This document shows, piece by piece, positions 25,731 through 34,827 of a stretch of 64,000 bases of DNA (within the stretch, counting starts at the first letter, position 1; each line of letters starts with the position of its first letter). The position numbers and the translations under genes were made by a program. Below the pieces are notes generated by a model. It saw only the letters and a program-made list of their open reading frames with translations, was not told the origin of the DNA and made no database searches. Source of the DNA: a bacterium 1xD8-48 (GTDB lineage: Bacteria > Bacillota > Clostridia > Lachnospirales > Lachnospiraceae); NCBI GenBank assembly GCA_009917455.1, contig QZDS01000024.1:1-64000 (forward strand). Direction: 5' to 3'.

Positions 25731-27899
25731 TTATGCCCAGTAAAGCCTCATTCCGATTTCATGGCTCATTCTGTCCGGATGGCCCTTTACATGAGACAGA
25801 AGCGTGCAAATATCCGTATATACATTTCGGGCGATGCTGTTTCCCTGTTCGTCCATCAAATCCAGAGACAAATTCCATTTCATGCCCTTCCCGTAGTTTT
25901 CCGGGAATTTCGTTATCTGCACACAGCAGTCCGCACCGAAATCCGCTTCACATGAATCCTGTGCGATAAGTTTACCTGATTCCGCTTCCGTAACGGTCCA
26001 CGAGGCCCTACATGCCTTATAAGCCTTATCCGTATCGTTTATAATATAAATACCCTCTATGAAATCCCTGTGCTTCGCAAATATCCCCACGGGAGTGTTG
26101 CTTTCCAGAATCGCGTTCAGACCCTTTTTGGGGATTCCCCACCAGTCATAAATCCCGTAAAAGCTCTGAGGGCATAAATCAATAAACATAAACTGCACGT
26201 ATCCCGCACATGGGGCATATTTTTGAATACGATAGTGCTCCGTATAGTATTTCAGCAGCTTATACTGATATTCCTGAATTTCAGGAATCTGCTCCAGAAT
26301 GCCTGAAAGCCTCCGGTAAACGGACGGAATCCTTTTCAGGTTTTCCGCGCAGCCCGGGGCATCAAATCCGTATTCAGTGTTTAGCTTTTCTATCTGCCCG
26401 TAAATTTCGCCATACTCTCCGCCGGTAAGCGAGCCAAGATAATTATGGCTGTCGCCGCTTAGCAGGTCGTCTTCACAAAATGAGCCTTTGATGATTGGCC
26501 TCTCCGAATCCATCTCCTGAAGTTCCCGATACAGCCTCGGCCCCGGATTTTCTTCCATAAACCGCTCTCTAATCTTACCGTCCGGGTCCACACAGCCGGG
26601 CTCATTCATAATAATCCAGCAAATAACAGAGGGGTGCCGTTTTAAAAGCTTCACATTATCTCTGAAAATATTCGCAAACCTTTCCGCCCACTCGTCTGTT
26701 GACGGATGTGTCCAGTTATATTCCGAGTCCTGCAAAACCGCAATTCCCAGCCTATCGCACAAGTCATAAAAACAGGTCTGCTCGGTATGCACATGTACCC
26801 TTACCAGATTAAAGCCCGCCGCTTTCACATTCAGCAAATCCCGCAGATATCTTTCCTCCGTCATTGCCGAAATATAGCAATCCGGATAATAGGACGTCCC
26901 CCTGATATAAATCTTCTTTCCGTTGAGCCAGAATCGTGTAGTCTCTGTATTCCTCTCTATTTCTATTTTCCTGAAAGCAAACGCAGTCACTCTGCGGCTT
27001 AGCGTTTCCCCGTCCTTTTCCAGCACGGTCTCCGCCTGATACATCCATGGCCGTCCGTGGTCCCAGGTGCTCCATAAATTCACTTTCTCCATCCGCAGAC
27101 AGTATTTTCTGTCTTCCGTCTTCTTTTCCGCCGTAAAAATTTCCTTTTTCTGTTCTCTTACCAGCCCGGAATCTTTCTCCCTTATGGTAACTGTGATTGC
27201 ATACTTTTGCCCTTCCTTAAGGCAATGTAATGCTGTGCCGACAGTAACATCAGCCTTGCCGCCGTCAACATCGAGCTTATAATCCACTTCCACGTCCCCG
27301 GCTATCGCGCCGGCCTTTGAAAGCAGTAACTCCACTTTTCCGTAAATCCCTACCGGATTCACATCTCGCTGGATAAAGGTGTCTGAATGCTCATAGGTTC
27401 CTTTTACCATATTTCTCTTAACAAGCATCGTCCTTGATACCTGTCCGTCCTGCTCCACTTCCTCATCCCACGGGGAGCTTACCTTAACGATAAGATAATT
27501 TTTTTCCCCTTCTCTTGCAATCCCTTTTGTCTCAAAGGAAAACGGCGCCGAGTACCCTTCGTGCTCTCCCAAAAGCTTCCCGTTCAGCCATACCTTTGCA
27601 TAATAATCCACATTCGTAAATCGAATGAGCATACTCTCGTAATCTTCTCCGGGAATGTCAAATTCCAGACAGTACCACCATGGCGCCTGATTAAAATACC
27701 GCAGTTCCCTCCCGAAATAAGGCTGATTTGCATAGAGAAGCTGCAGATGCTTCAATTCTTCCAAAAGCTCCCATTCCGAAATCTGTGTGCCAATGTCCGT
27801 GCTGCTTTCGTACTGCCGGTACAGACCTGTTTTTTCACCGATATCATGGACATCCTGAAGAACCTTCCATCCTTTTTGTAAACTGATTATTTGTTCCAT
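25731..27899 (-). CDS. glycoside hydrolase family 2 enzyme
   Basis: 722 residues, cytosolic (no signal peptide). Sugar-binding domain (about 60-195), immunoglobulin-like domain (about 200-310) and TIM barrel (about 315-600) are in the GH2 order. The acid/base glutamate is E433 in IIMNEPG and the nucleophile E509 in LNTEYG, both intact. TEYG is shared with beta-glucuronidases, but the glucuronate-recognising N-x-K motif is not apparent where expected, so beta-galactosidase- or other exo-beta-glycosidase activity is equally possible. AGGAGGTG precedes the ATG. Last gene of the operon with the two permeases and binding protein, which probably import its substrate. Confidence 0.92.
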   Translation of the reverse strand: MEQIISLQKGWKVLQDVHDIGEKTGLYRQYESSTDIGTQISEWELLEELKHLQLLYANQPYFGRELRYFNQAPWWYCLEFDIPGEDYESMLIRFTNVDYYAKVWLNGKLLGEHEGYSAPFSFETKGIAREGEKNYLIVKVSSPWDEEVEQDGQVSRTMLVKRNMVKGTYEHSDTFIQRDVNPVGIYGKVELLLSKAGAIAGDVEVDYKLDVDGGKADVTVGTALHCLKEGQKYAITVTIREKDSGLVREQKKEIFTAEKKTEDRKYCLRMEKVNLWSTWDHGRPWMYQAETVLEKDGETLSRRVTAFAFRKIEIERNTETTRFWLNGKKIYIRGTSYYPDCYISAMTEERYLRDLLNVKAAGFNLVRVHVHTEQTCFYDLCDRLGIAVLQDSEYNWTHPSTDEWAERFANIFRDNVKLLKRHPSVICWIIMNEPGCVDPDGKIRERFMEENPGPRLYRELQEMDSERPIIKGSFCEDDLLSGDSHNYLGSLTGGEYGEIYGQIEKLNTEYGFDAPGCAENLKRIPSVYRRLSGILEQIPEIQEYQYKLLKYYTEHYRIQKYAPCAGYVQFMFIDLCPQSFYGIYDWWGIPKKGLNAILESNTPVGIFAKHRDFIEGIYIINDTDKAYKACRASWTVTEAESGKLIAQDSCEADFGADCCVQITKFPENYGKGMKWNLSLDLMDEQGNSIARNVYTDICTLLSHVKGHPDRMSHEIGMRLYWA

Positions 27900-27913
27900 A
27901 TAAGCACCTCCTG

Positions 27914-28756
27914 TCAGCTTTTGACTGCGCCTGCAGCCATTCCTTCTATAATATTTTTATTTAATATGAAATAAACGATTAACGTCGGCAGAATCGAGAT
28001 TACAATCGCGGCGAAAGTGCTTCCCCAGTCCACCCTTCCAAACAGCCCGACAAAGTCGTTCAGCCCCACCGGCAAGGTCTTCATATCAGAAGAAGAGATA
28101 AACGTATTTGCGTATGTAAACTCATTCCAGACAAATACAAAATTATAAGTCAGTACCGTCATTGTGGTATTCTTCGCCATAGGCAGCACTATTTTTCCAA
28201 ATACCGTTCCCATCCCCGCCCCGTCGATAACCGCCGCTTCCAGCAAAGAATCGGGCATAAATTTGAAAAAACCGGTATACAGGTAAATGCACATAGGCAG
28301 CCCGAACCCGACCTGCGGAATCACCAAAGCCCAATAGGTATTTCTAAGTCCCAGCGCATTGTAAATCTGGAACATGGGAATTAAGCAGGCAAAAATCGGA
28401 ATCATCATCCCGAACAGGAAAAATCCCATAAGCGCGTCCGCATGCTTTATTCTCACCTTGCTAATCACAAAAGCCACGGGGCAGCCCAGCAAAACAATCC
28501 CGATTAGCGTGAGCACGGCGACTACCGTACTGTTGATAAAATATCTCGGAATAGAAGATATTGTAAATGCGCTGATATAATTGCCGGGGTAAAAGCCGGA
28601 CGGCAATGCATATTGCGCCGTGTATCTCATTTCATCAGGCGTTTTCAGGCTCGAACATACGACCCAGAAAATGGGATATATCTGCACCACCACAAAAATA
28701 AGAATTACCGCATAGAAAATTATGCGCAGCACGATATTCTTTTTCGAGCGTATCAT
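27914..28756 (-). CDS. carbohydrate ABC transporter permease, MalG-type
   Basis: 280 residues, six membrane segments. The EAA loop reads EAAVIDGAGMGTVFGKIVLP and the C-terminus KNIIEGMAAGAVKS is typical of CUT1 MalG subunits. The start overlaps the MalF-type gene by 4 bases (ATGA). It lies 14 bases upstream of the GH2 gene, so import and hydrolysis of the sugar are co-expressed. No ATPase gene accompanies it. Confidence 0.93.
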   Translation of the reverse strand: MIRSKKNIVLRIIFYAVILIFVVVQIYPIFWVVCSSLKTPDEMRYTAQYALPSGFYPGNYISAFTISSIPRYFINSTVVAVLTLIGIVLLGCPVAFVISKVRIKHADALMGFFLFGMMIPIFACLIPMFQIYNALGLRNTYWALVIPQVGFGLPMCIYLYTGFFKFMPDSLLEAAVIDGAGMGTVFGKIVLPMAKNTTMTVLTYNFVFVWNEFTYANTFISSSDMKTLPVGLNDFVGLFGRVDWGSTFAAIVISILPTLIVYFILNKNIIEGMAAGAVKS

Positions 28757-29625
28757 TCCGCTTCATCTCCTTTCGCAGAGCCAAGGCATTTCTGGACCGC
28801 AAACACGGCAGCCAGGCATTCAACCACCAGAAACACCGCCAGGGTGCTCCCGTATCCGAAGTCAACAGCGTTAAATGCAGTTTTGTACATATAAGTCGCA
28901 ACCATTTCCGTAGACGCGGATTTATTATCAAGAATATAAAACACATCAAATGTTTTCAGGCATCCGTTCACAAGCATAACCATCACAATGCTGAAAATAT
29001 TTTTAATCAGAGGCAGCTTAATGTAACGGTACTGCTGCAGCAAATTGCACCCGTCCACAATAGACGCCTCCAGCACGTCTTTGGAAATGGATACAAAGGC
29101 GGAATAAAAAATAATCATATACAGGCCGCAATATTTATATCCGTCAATCAGCGTAATCGTAACCAAAGCTGTCCTGGAGTTTGCAAGAAGCGCAAAGGGC
29201 TCCATTCCCATCTTTTCCATCAGATAACAAACCAGTCCCTGGGGCTGGGCGGACAGCATCTTGGAAAAGACCTGGCAGATTGCCATAGAGGAAATAATAC
29301 ACGGGATAAAATAGATAACCCTTAACAGATTTCCGCCTTTGGTAATATGTGACAGCAAAATTGCAAGAAACAATCCCACCGTAAGCTGGAATACGCTCCC
29401 TAACAGCACAAATTTCAGATTGTTTACAACTGCGCCGAGAAAAGTTTTATCCGTAAACATCCGCACATAGTTATCTAACCCCACAAACTTCATATCATTG
29501 ATGCCGTTCCACGAAAAAAGGCTGTAGCCCATGGACCATAAAATAGGGAAAATCACCGTCAGCATATACACGACAAATGCAGGCAGTACAAATATCAGGG
29601 GCTGGATTTTATTCTTTGGATTCAT
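28753..29625 (-). CDS. carbohydrate ABC transporter permease, MalF-type
   Basis: 290 residues with six membrane segments beginning IQPLIFVLPAFVVYMLTVIFP. Its EAA-loop equivalent is EASIVDGCNLLQQYRYIKLP, less canonical but at the right place. The start at 29625 has ACAGGAGGT 6 bases ahead; a longer in-frame reading covers the GC-rich spacer and is unlikely. It follows the binding-protein gene by about 108 bases and overlaps the next permease. Confidence 0.92.
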   Translation of the reverse strand: MNPKNKIQPLIFVLPAFVVYMLTVIFPILWSMGYSLFSWNGINDMKFVGLDNYVRMFTDKTFLGAVVNNLKFVLLGSVFQLTVGLFLAILLSHITKGGNLLRVIYFIPCIISSMAICQVFSKMLSAQPQGLVCYLMEKMGMEPFALLANSRTALVTITLIDGYKYCGLYMIIFYSAFVSISKDVLEASIVDGCNLLQQYRYIKLPLIKNIFSIVMVMLVNGCLKTFDVFYILDNKSASTEMVATYMYKTAFNAVDFGYGSTLAVFLVVECLAAVFAVQKCLGSAKGDEAE

Positions 29626-29733
29626 TTTTACCTCCTGTCCAAACAACGGACGCCGGCATTCGCCGGACATCCATTTGTCAGCAACGGGCGGCATAAGATT
29701 TCTTCGTTTATGCTGCCCTGTCTTTGTCATGCC

Positions 29734-31089
29734 CTATTCTGCCGTATCAAAGTAATCCGCTGCATACTGGGCAACCGCCTTGTCCATATTTTCACAAAAT
29801 TCTTCCGGCGTGCTTTCCATCATACCGAGGCTGGCCAGCTCCTTCCTGTACACTTCATTGGTAGAAGGGTCCAGACGTACGTCCCAGCACTGGGCAAATG
29901 TTCCGCAGGCTTCAAGGTCGCTTAAAATCTGCTGTGTCAGACCGGGAAGCTGTTCCGGGTTGCTGGGCATCATGGACGGAAGCATATTAAACTCGTACAT
30001 TGCGGTGTCTGCATAATTATCCCATATATAGGCGATAAAATCCTTCATTGCAGGCGTCATGGACTCCTTCAGGACTGCCGTTCCGATACCGCAGTTTGCA
30101 TAATAATCATTTTCTCCCGTTGCGGTTCCTTCTGTATCTGTCGGAAGCTTAAAGGTTGAAATTCCCTCTTTCAGCTCGCCGTTTTCGTCCACCAAATCCG
30201 GCGTATCCCAGGTACCTGTATAAAGAATTGCCGCTCCATTATTCAAAAATAAATCCATCTGAGCCGTGGCGTCCGAATTTGTCCACCCTTCGCTGTAATA
30301 TTGCATAATTTTCTGCGCATACTCCGCGGTCCTGATACCGGTGTCAGAGCTGAACTTTTCTTTTCCCATTCTGGCATTGTCAATAAAATCATTACCCTTC
30401 AGACGGAACGCTTTAAACGCCGGATATCTCATTATCATATCGTAATTTCCCGCTGCAATCGGCGTGAAGCCCGCGTCCTGCAGCTTCTGACAGGCCTCAA
30501 GGAGCTCGTCCAGGGTTTTGGGAGCGGCCGTGATACCCGCCTGCTCGAACATATCCGTGTGATACCAGAAATACTCCACATTGCCCTGCCAGGTCATCAG
30601 ATAATTGCTTCCATCGCTGAATCTGGGATAGTCAAGGGCAATATCAAAAAATCTGTCCGAAATGCCCAGTTCCTCATAGAGCTCGTCCACGCTGTAGATT
30701 AAGTCTTTTCTACAAAGCCCCTCAAAAAAAGCTTCGGGGTCCGCGTCAAACCAGTCTGGCAGTTCATTGCTGGAAGCCAGAATTTTGATTTTCTGCAGAT
30801 ACGTCGCTCTGTCAGCCACAGACTCTACATTGAATTCAAAATTCGGATGCTCCTTTTTATAATCTTCCGCTAACTTTTTTACAGCTTTAAGCGCCGCGTC
30901 CGTCTCGCCCCTTGCGCTGATGTAATTGATAACCAGCGGTTCCTCCTTACCCGAACCGTTATCGGCAGTACCGCCTGACTCTGACTGTGTCTGCTCCGCA
31001 GGAACCGTTTCCTCTCCGCCGCCGCAGCCCGTCATTAATGCCGCGCATGTTGCCAATGATGCTAATAAAATCACCAATTTCTTTTTCAT
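29734..31089 (-). CDS. extracellular sugar-binding lipoprotein of an ABC importer
   Basis: 451 residues. Lipoprotein signal KKKLVILLASLATCAALMTGC with lipobox LMTGC; the linker rich in E, S, G and N (about 25-50) precedes a family 1 solute-binding fold. It should deliver the sugar cleaved by the GH2 enzyme to the two permeases. The start at 31089 has GGAGG 8 bases upstream. First gene of the operon, divergent from the sensor kinase gene with a 225-base shared control region. Confidence 0.93.
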   Translation of the reverse strand: MKKKLVILLASLATCAALMTGCGGGEETVPAEQTQSESGGTADNGSGKEEPLVINYISARGETDAALKAVKKLAEDYKKEHPNFEFNVESVADRATYLQKIKILASSNELPDWFDADPEAFFEGLCRKDLIYSVDELYEELGISDRFFDIALDYPRFSDGSNYLMTWQGNVEYFWYHTDMFEQAGITAAPKTLDELLEACQKLQDAGFTPIAAGNYDMIMRYPAFKAFRLKGNDFIDNARMGKEKFSSDTGIRTAEYAQKIMQYYSEGWTNSDATAQMDLFLNNGAAILYTGTWDTPDLVDENGELKEGISTFKLPTDTEGTATGENDYYANCGIGTAVLKESMTPAMKDFIAYIWDNYADTAMYEFNMLPSMMPSNPEQLPGLTQQILSDLEACGTFAQCWDVRLDPSTNEVYRKELASLGMMESTPEEFCENMDKAVAQYAADYFDTAE

Positions 31090-31153
31090 GTTCTTTTCCT
31101 CCATATGTTTTTTCTCACCCGGGTTTTAAGAGAAACCATAACTGTATTTCCCT

Positions 31154-31180
31154 TTCGCTGTCTCATTATAGACAGTGAAA
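31154..31180 (-). promoter_or_regulatory. -10 region and dyad ahead of the second binding-protein gene
   Basis: Minus strand TATAAT (31165-31170) is framed by the inverted repeat CTGTC-N8-GACAG, extended to TTTC/GAAA. The position suits a regulator that controls the sugar operon, possibly the response regulator encoded divergently. No good -35 is seen, as for activated promoters. Confidence 0.5.
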
Positions 31181-31243
31181 CTGATAAAATATATGGAAAT
31201 TTTTCAGTTCGGTTGGAATATTTTCTCATATTCTCCTGATTGC

Positions 31244-31272
31244 TTGTATGGATTTTTCCGTCATTATATAAT
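31244..31272 (+). promoter_or_regulatory. promoter of the sensor kinase-regulator genes
   Basis: Plus strand TTGTAT, 17-base spacer, TATAAT, about 42 bases before the kinase ATG. Confidence 0.75.
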
Positions 31273-31313
31273 GTAGCTATCAAATTTTAACGCTGCCTTA
31301 TGAAAGGGAAAAT

Positions 31314-33122
31314 ATGAATCCGGCAAAAAACCTTATCCTGTCTCTTTTCCAGAAAATTACTTTGAAGCGCAGGCTACTGCTCACTTATTCCCTGCTCAGC
31401 AGCCTGATTCTTCTGATTACCTCCGTGGCATTTTACAATTCGTCAAAGAAAATATTAATTGACAGGGCGACCAAATCCAGCCGGCAACAGCTGGAATTAA
31501 TTACCAATAATCTCGGGGAAAAAATCGACCATATTTCCGATTATGCGGTTACCCTATCCATCAGCAGCAGTATTGCCAATATTTTAAAGGAAAACCCCAC
31601 CGTCCCCGACAAGGAAATAAAACGTTTTTGGGCTAATACGGAATTAACCAATCAGGCGCAGCGCATCATCGGGCTTCATAAAAATATTTATGCATGGGAT
31701 ATCCTGGACACTGAAAATCACTGGTTCCACAGCAGCACTACCGAGACGGAAGATGTCTTTCCCTTTCTGGCCTGCGAGCTGGATAACCTGAAGCGCAACC
31801 TTTCCTTTCAGTTTCTGGGCCCTTTCCCCGTAAATGGCGAACCTGTTTTTGTTGCTTTAAAGTCGATTACCGATATCGACAACACGAAATACCTTGGCGC
31901 TTTAGTCCTTCTTATCCGGGAAACAAATATTTCAGCCTCCTTCCATAATCTGCCCGATGACGACCTGAAAAACTTTTTTATTGTTGATGAAGATAACCGG
32001 ATTCTTTCTTCTTCCACATCGGAAGGCATCTATTCTTCCTTTGGGGATTATACAGGCATCAGCCCGGACGATTTGGCACTGTTCGAAAAAAAAGACTGCC
32101 AAGTTGCTTCCGTAAACGGAGTCGAAACCCTTTTAATCCGAAAAGAATACGCGCCTTTAAACTGGCACATAATCAATCTGATTCCCCTTGAAAGCCTTAC
32201 GATAGAGCACGTTATGATACTTAAGAATATCATCATCATTTCCGTGATACTGCTTTTACTGTCATTTGTCTTCTCTATATTATGCACCAAAACCGTTACC
32301 TCGCCCATCCAGCGGCTGGCATCAAAAATGGAGGCGGCTTCTCAGGGAAATTTAAATATTACCGCCGACTATTATTCCCGGGATGAACTGGCTGTACTGT
32401 ATGACCAGTTTAATTTGATGATGCAAAAAATCCAGGCGCTTCTCCAGAATATCTATGAAGAACAAAACGCAAAGCAAAAAATGGAAATCCAGCTTTTGCA
32501 GTCCCAGATTAACCCGCACTTTTTATACAATACGCTGAATACCATCAAATCCTTAATTGAGCTGGATATGCCGGAAACCGCCGGAAAGGCCGTCGCGTCC
32601 ATGTCGTCCTTTTACCGGAACCTGTTATCCAGGGGACAGTTCATCATTCCCTTAAAGGACGAACTTTTGCTGACGGAGCAGTACCTTTACATACAAAATC
32701 TCAGGTTTATGGAATTTGTCGATTATGAAATCATCTGCGACAAATCCTGCCCGGATTGGAATATCAAAGTTCCCAAGCTGACCCTGCAGCCGATTGTGGA
32801 AAATGTTTTTGTCCATGCTCTGGCCCACACCAAATGCCATATACGCCTGCAGATACAATGCGCCCAGGATTCCATAATAATCTCTGTGGAGGACAACGGA
32901 AAGGGCATCCCGCCCGATAAGCTGTCTTCACTGGAAAAATCAATCAGCCAAAGCATTACATCCCAAAAATCAATCGGACTTCCAAGCGTCCACCACCGGA
33001 TTACGCTGCTTTACGGAAAGAATTACGGTCTTTCCGTAAAAAGCAGAGAGGGGATTGGAACCGCCGTGATTATTAAACTGCCAAAAGGAGGAGACGGAAT
33101 TGAAAACACTGGTAATTATTGA
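31314..33122 (+). CDS. YesM-like sensor histidine kinase
   Basis: 602 residues. Membrane segments at about 20-40 and 300-325 bracket an outside sensor domain; a HAMP linker (TKTVTSPIQRLASKMEAASQG) follows, then the His_kinase domain with QSQINPHFLYNTLNTIKSL (phospho-accepting H402) and a GHKL ATPase (VEDNGKGIPP, SIGLPSVHHRI). This is the kinase class that senses sugars or binding proteins together with AraC-type response regulators. AAAGGGAAAAT precedes the ATG. The last 23 bases overlap the regulator gene. Confidence 0.94.
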   Translation: MNPAKNLILSLFQKITLKRRLLLTYSLLSSLILLITSVAFYNSSKKILIDRATKSSRQQLELITNNLGEKIDHISDYAVTLSISSSIANILKENPTVPDKEIKRFWANTELTNQAQRIIGLHKNIYAWDILDTENHWFHSSTTETEDVFPFLACELDNLKRNLSFQFLGPFPVNGEPVFVALKSITDIDNTKYLGALVLLIRETNISASFHNLPDDDLKNFFIVDEDNRILSSSTSEGIYSSFGDYTGISPDDLALFEKKDCQVASVNGVETLLIRKEYAPLNWHIINLIPLESLTIEHVMILKNIIIISVILLLLSFVFSILCTKTVTSPIQRLASKMEAASQGNLNITADYYSRDELAVLYDQFNLMMQKIQALLQNIYEEQNAKQKMEIQLLQSQINPHFLYNTLNTIKSLIELDMPETAGKAVASMSSFYRNLLSRGQFIIPLKDELLLTEQYLYIQNLRFMEFVDYEIICDKSCPDWNIKVPKLTLQPIVENVFVHALAHTKCHIRLQIQCAQDSIIISVEDNGKGIPPDKLSSLEKSISQSITSQKSIGLPSVHHRITLLYGKNYGLSVKSREGIGTAVIIKLPKGGDGIENTGNY

Positions 33123-34713
33123 CGATGAGATATTTTTCAGAAAAGCTGTCTGCAATTTTATAGCGAAGCAAAACGATTTCAGGATAATAGGGGAAGCAAA
33201 TAACGGAATATCCGGTATTCATTTAATCACATCATTAAGGCCGGATATCGCCCTTGTCGATATTTCTATGCCCGCAATGAACGGGCTGGAAATGATACGA
33301 AAACTGACCGCCGACCGGCCTGTAACAAAATTTATCCTTCTGACCGGCTACGGGGATTTTGAATACGCAAGACAGGCGATTTCCCTCGGCGTAAAAGACT
33401 ATCTTCTAAAGCCATTGGATAATCAGGAGCTTTTGTCGTGCCTTGAAAAGCTCAGCGTTAAAATTGACGAAGAAAACAGCAGGCAGTACTTTATCAGCGA
33501 TTATTTCCAAAAAGAAAATATATATAAACAGCAGCTCACCTTAAACTTCTTCCACAAAATAATTGCCGGGAATTTCCAGCAGGAAGAATTTTCCGTCCTT
33601 CAAAGTCAGATGGGAATCACACAGACGCAATATTATCTGGTGCTCCTTGTAAGAATCAATAAAGTAAATCCGCCGTTCTGCGAAGCGGAATCGGATTGTT
33701 CCCTTCTCCACTCCATCGTGGAAAATATTAGTACGGAAATTCTCAGCCCCGCTTATCCGTTTTTGCTGTATATTGATTATTCCAGACTGCACCAATATAT
33801 CATCCTCGGCAATAGCAACGGGGATTTCGGCTCATTGGAATTGCTCTGCATCAGCCTGTCCCGGATTTTGCAGGAGACTGCCCATACAGACTGCACTTTT
33901 TTTGCCGGAACCGCCCATGCCGGCACTCGGGGAATCCGTGTTTCCTATGAAGAATCACTGTCCGCCCTGCACAATAATTACTTCAACGCTTCCTCGCCTT
34001 ACCGGATTTTCCACAAAGGGGACGAAAGCGCAGACTTCTACGTCAATGCAGATACCTACGGGCAAATTATGATTTTATTGCGGCAGAAAAACGAAAGCCG
34101 TCTCCTGGATTACTTTTCCGAATACTTTGGCAAAATGCAGGCCCAAAACCTCCACATCCGGCAAATATGGAATATTGCGTTATCATTTTTCACGGTCTTA
34201 GACAGTTTCGTATGCGAATGCGGCTGTCATAATAAAACTGCGTCCATTTTACAGGACGCCTATGACACCTACCAGAACTGCGAAAATATCGGGCAGCTGG
34301 CGGAGCTGGTTTCAAGAACATATTCCCATGTCCTTGCAGAAATCTCCCGAAGCAAAGAGCCTGAATCGGCCTCGTTCATAAAGGAAGTCCAAGACTACAT
34401 CGCCTCAAATTACAGCCACCCGGATTTACGTCTGGAAACAATCGCCTCTCATTTTTATATGAATTCCCAGTACCTGTCCACTCTGTTCAGCCGGGAGACC
34501 CATATAACGCTTACGGCGTATATCAATAACTTCCGTATGCAAAAGGCAAAAGAGCTGCTCCTTTCACAGTCGCCGTCTGTCCAGAATACCGCATCTTTAT
34601 GCGGTTTTACAGACTCCGGGTATTTCAGCAAATGCTTTCGCAAATTTTACGGGATTTCCCCAAAGAACTTCCTTGCCTTAACGGAAAGGAAATACAGGGA
34701 AAAAATCGAGTAG
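33100..34713 (+). CDS. YesN-like response regulator with AraC-type DNA-binding domain
   Basis: 537 residues. Receiver domain 1-120 with acidic pair D8/D9 and phospho-acceptor D54 in ALVDISMP; a middle region of about 290 residues; C-terminal AraC-type helix-turn-helix pair (LETIASHFYMNSQYLSTLFSRE and NTASLCGFTDSGYFSKCFRKFYG). It starts with TTG after AAAGGAGGAGA, inside the end of the kinase gene. Phosphorylated by the adjacent kinase, it probably activates the divergent sugar importer/GH2 operon; that target is inferred from position. Confidence 0.94.
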   Translation: MKTLVIIDDEIFFRKAVCNFIAKQNDFRIIGEANNGISGIHLITSLRPDIALVDISMPAMNGLEMIRKLTADRPVTKFILLTGYGDFEYARQAISLGVKDYLLKPLDNQELLSCLEKLSVKIDEENSRQYFISDYFQKENIYKQQLTLNFFHKIIAGNFQQEEFSVLQSQMGITQTQYYLVLLVRINKVNPPFCEAESDCSLLHSIVENISTEILSPAYPFLLYIDYSRLHQYIILGNSNGDFGSLELLCISLSRILQETAHTDCTFFAGTAHAGTRGIRVSYEESLSALHNNYFNASSPYRIFHKGDESADFYVNADTYGQIMILLRQKNESRLLDYFSEYFGKMQAQNLHIRQIWNIALSFFTVLDSFVCECGCHNKTASILQDAYDTYQNCENIGQLAELVSRTYSHVLAEISRSKEPESASFIKEVQDYIASNYSHPDLRLETIASHFYMNSQYLSTLFSRETHITLTAYINNFRMQKAKELLLSQSPSVQNTASLCGFTDSGYFSKCFRKFYGISPKNFLALTERKYREKIE

Positions 34714-34804
34714 GGAAAGTTACTTTCCCTGCTCGCGCGCCGCCGGTGCGCCACTTTGGACTTTGGCGGCAATCCTCCTCTGCATCGGCGTGTATAAAAA
34801 GGCA

Positions 34805-34827
34805 GGAGCCGTCAGTTTGACGGCTCC
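34805..34827. terminator. shared terminator hairpin, overlapping the prfB stop codon
   Basis: Stem GGAGCCGTCA/TGACGGCTCC with loop GTT. It serves the regulator gene on the plus strand (followed by TTATTATT) and prfB on the minus strand, where the last codons E-P-S-N and the stop are inside the hairpin and CTTTTTAT follows a few bases later. Confidence 0.75.

Noticed and set aside
25731-27899. Calling the GH2 enzyme beta-glucuronidase from its TEYG motif
   Set aside because: The N-x-K motif that recognises the glucuronate carboxylate is not apparent in the expected region, so only a family-level call is made.
25688-34827. The two GGAGCCGTCA hairpins as inverted ends of a transposon
   Set aside because: Each is itself a palindrome with terminator features, and no transposase lies between them.
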